Below are positions 35,966 to 37,525 of a DNA stretch of 37,525 nucleotides, piece after piece. Each line of letters starts with the position of its first letter. Position 1 is the stretch's first letter. The notes below the pieces were generated by a model, which saw only the letters and a program-made list of their open reading frames with translations, was not told where the DNA came from and searched no databases. The position numbers and the translations under genes are program-made. Source of the DNA: Pseudobdellovibrionaceae bacterium (GTDB lineage Bacteria; Bdellovibrionota; Bdellovibrionia; Bdellovibrionales; Bdellovibrionaceae). The stretch is from positions 1 through 37,525 of the forward strand of contig JACMMZ010000088.1 in NCBI GenBank assembly GCA_014378775.1, in the 5' to 3' direction.

Positions 35966-36673
35966 ATGTCAACCACCATTAAACCTAAATTGGATACGCA
36001 ACTCAAACGTCAAATTTCACAAGGCATGAGTGAAAGAAGAACTGAGCAAACATCACAACAGCTTGAGAGTTTAAAAAATTTGGGCCAAGCCATTAAACAA
36101 AGCCATGCTGATCAGCGAGCAGTCGCCAATGCAACTCACGCGGTTAACCACATACAATCAAAAGATGATGTCACTTCAAATAGCGACAGCACCCGATTGT
36201 ATACACGGCAAGGAAAGCTCGAAAATCTGAACGCCAGTGATATCGCGGATCCTGAAGTTGAAGATGCTGAAGACCGTTTTGTTCGTCATAAAAATGAAAA
36301 GTCTGATACTCAAGAAGCTCAGCAGGTAGCCAGAGATCAAGATGAATTTTATCAGGTGAAAGACCGTGGAAATACTATCAAAGAAGATTCGCAAGGCTAT
36401 TACATCGACGCCTATGCTCCAGAACATGAAAAAGCCGGCGTGCGTGTTTCGATCACTCATGATAAGGCGGTTATTTCGGGAAGTCGCAAAGCCGAAGCGG
36501 AAGAATCAAATGCTCGAGGAAAGATGGTCACCAACAACTTTCAAACCTTTCGTGAAGAATTTAAATTTGACACCCCGGTCGTGGCAAATGGCATGACCCG
36601 AGAACGTTCAGGTGACTATATTCGTTTTTTCATACCTAAATTAGGTGTAAGTGATGGATCCGACGAATCCTAA
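35966..36673 (+). CDS. Hsp20/alpha-crystallin-like protein with long polar N-terminal region
   Basis: C-terminal SQGYYIDAYAPEHEKAGVRVSITHDKAVISGSRKAEAEE...TFREEFKFDTPVVANGMTRERSGDYIRFFIPK follows the sHSP pattern (y.i...P......v.v.i....l.I.g.r......f...f.lp..v.......G.l.i.iPK). Start 35948 (TTG) or 35966 (ATG). Confidence 0.65.
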   Translation: MSTTIKPKLDTQLKRQISQGMSERRTEQTSQQLESLKNLGQAIKQSHADQRAVANATHAVNHIQSKDDVTSNSDSTRLYTRQGKLENLNASDIADPEVEDAEDRFVRHKNEKSDTQEAQQVARDQDEFYQVKDRGNTIKEDSQGYYIDAYAPEHEKAGVRVSITHDKAVISGSRKAEAEESNARGKMVTNNFQTFREEFKFDTPVVANGMTRERSGDYIRFFIPKLGVSDGSDES

Positions 36674-36713
36674 GTTGTCTCCTTGACCGCCTTGTTATAC
36701 ACTCGGTTTTGAA

Positions 36714-37418
36714 ATGATCTTCGAAAATATCACCCACCTTTACCAGGAACTGAAAACCAATAATAAACACAGTCTTTGTGTTTTTGATCTGGACTCAACT
36801 CTTTTTAACGTGAGTCCCCGCTCGGAAAAAATTCTTCATGAATTTGCCGTTGATCGCAACTTTCCCGAGCTGCTCAAGATCAAGATTCAGATGGAAGACT
36901 GGGGTATTTATGAAGCCTTACTTCGGGCTGGTTACGATAAAGTACAAAATGAAGATCTTCATCAGAATTTGAAAAAATACTGGAACGAAAAATTTTTCTC
37001 TCATGAGTATATTCATTACGATACGCCTTACTTGGGTGCCATTCATTTTGTGCAGTCCTTGAAATTAAGTGGTGTCGGTATCAAGTACCTGACCGGACGG
37101 GATGTTTTTCGTATGGGTCAAGGAACGGCCGAAGTTTTGAAAAAATGGGGACTTCCCTGCGACCCGGCCCAGATTCATCTCAAGCCACAAAAGGAAATGG
37201 ATGATCACTTATTTAAGTTAGAATGGTTACAGAAATTAGCACAAGATCATCCAAAATCTCAAATTTACTTTTTTGAAAATGAACCAGTTAATATCAATCT
37301 GGTCGGAGATCATATGCCCAATGTGCGTCTTATTTATATGAATACTACACACTCCCGCAGGGATAATGTGCGAGCGCTGCACACCGAGATTTTTAACTAC
37401 ACCATAGAGAGGGATTAA
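36714..37418 (+). CDS. HAD family hydrolase
   Basis: LCVFDLDSTLFNVSPRSEKIL (DxDxT), KYLTGRDVFRMGQGTAEVLKKWG, HLKPQKEMDDHLFKLEWL, YFFENEPVNINL. Confidence 0.8.
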   Translation: MIFENITHLYQELKTNNKHSLCVFDLDSTLFNVSPRSEKILHEFAVDRNFPELLKIKIQMEDWGIYEALLRAGYDKVQNEDLHQNLKKYWNEKFFSHEYIHYDTPYLGAIHFVQSLKLSGVGIKYLTGRDVFRMGQGTAEVLKKWGLPCDPAQIHLKPQKEMDDHLFKLEWLQKLAQDHPKSQIYFFENEPVNINLVGDHMPNVRLIYMNTTHSRRDNVRALHTEIFNYTIERD

Positions 37419-37525
37419 ATGTTGCACTTAGTAGCTACTCCAATCGGAGACTTCACTGAAATCACTTTTCGCGCCGTAGAAATTTTGAAATCGGCCGATG
37501 TCATCCTTTGTGAATCCACAAAAGA
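37419..37525 (+). CDS. rsmI: 5' fragment of RsmI (16S rRNA 2'-O-ribose C1402 methyltransferase)
   Basis: [35 protein letters not shown]..., characteristic RsmI/YraL N-terminus; runs off the window end. Confidence 0.85.
   Translation, partial: MLHLVATPIGDFTEITFRAVEILKSADVILCESTK

Noticed and set aside
1-37525. CRISPR arrays, IS elements, prophage genes
   Set aside because: No regularly spaced repeats, transposase/integrase or phage structural proteins seen in any frame of the ORF track.

Overview
This 37.5-kb, moderately AT-rich window reads as a Bdellovibrio-like (Bdellovibrionota) chromosomal segment. The lineage is inferred from protein character and gene order only. Most genes are housekeeping: fliL; a sppA-HIT-rhomboid cluster; hisC-cmk-rpsA; ilvA; a tmk-holB-tatD-gapA-pgk-tpiA run; secG; uvrA-fur-folE2 (folE2 upstream); maf-cdd; pheST; rsmG plus a TrmH-type methyltransferase; and the start of rsmI. 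No CRISPR array, tRNA, rRNA, transposon or prophage was recognised. The most interesting non-housekeeping content is: (i) a degenerate hydantoinase/oxoprolinase HyuA/HyuB-like pair behind a near-leaderless promoter; (ii) a cryptic Hsp20-like gene whose start region holds a perfect 10-bp inverted repeat, preceded by helically phased direct repeats at a TATAAT; (iii) a protein with a very Lys-rich N-terminal tail and a tandemly duplicated 'PDEIW' domain resembling PBECR-type nuclease folds; (iv) a structured intergenic region between rpsA and sppA that may encode an ncRNA; (v) a zinc-independent-type GTP cyclohydrolase (FolE2) next to a Fur-family regulator with box-like palindromes; and (vi) convergent gene pairs that all abut or overlap at their stop codons. 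Family assignments come from motif recognition by eye. No database search was run.
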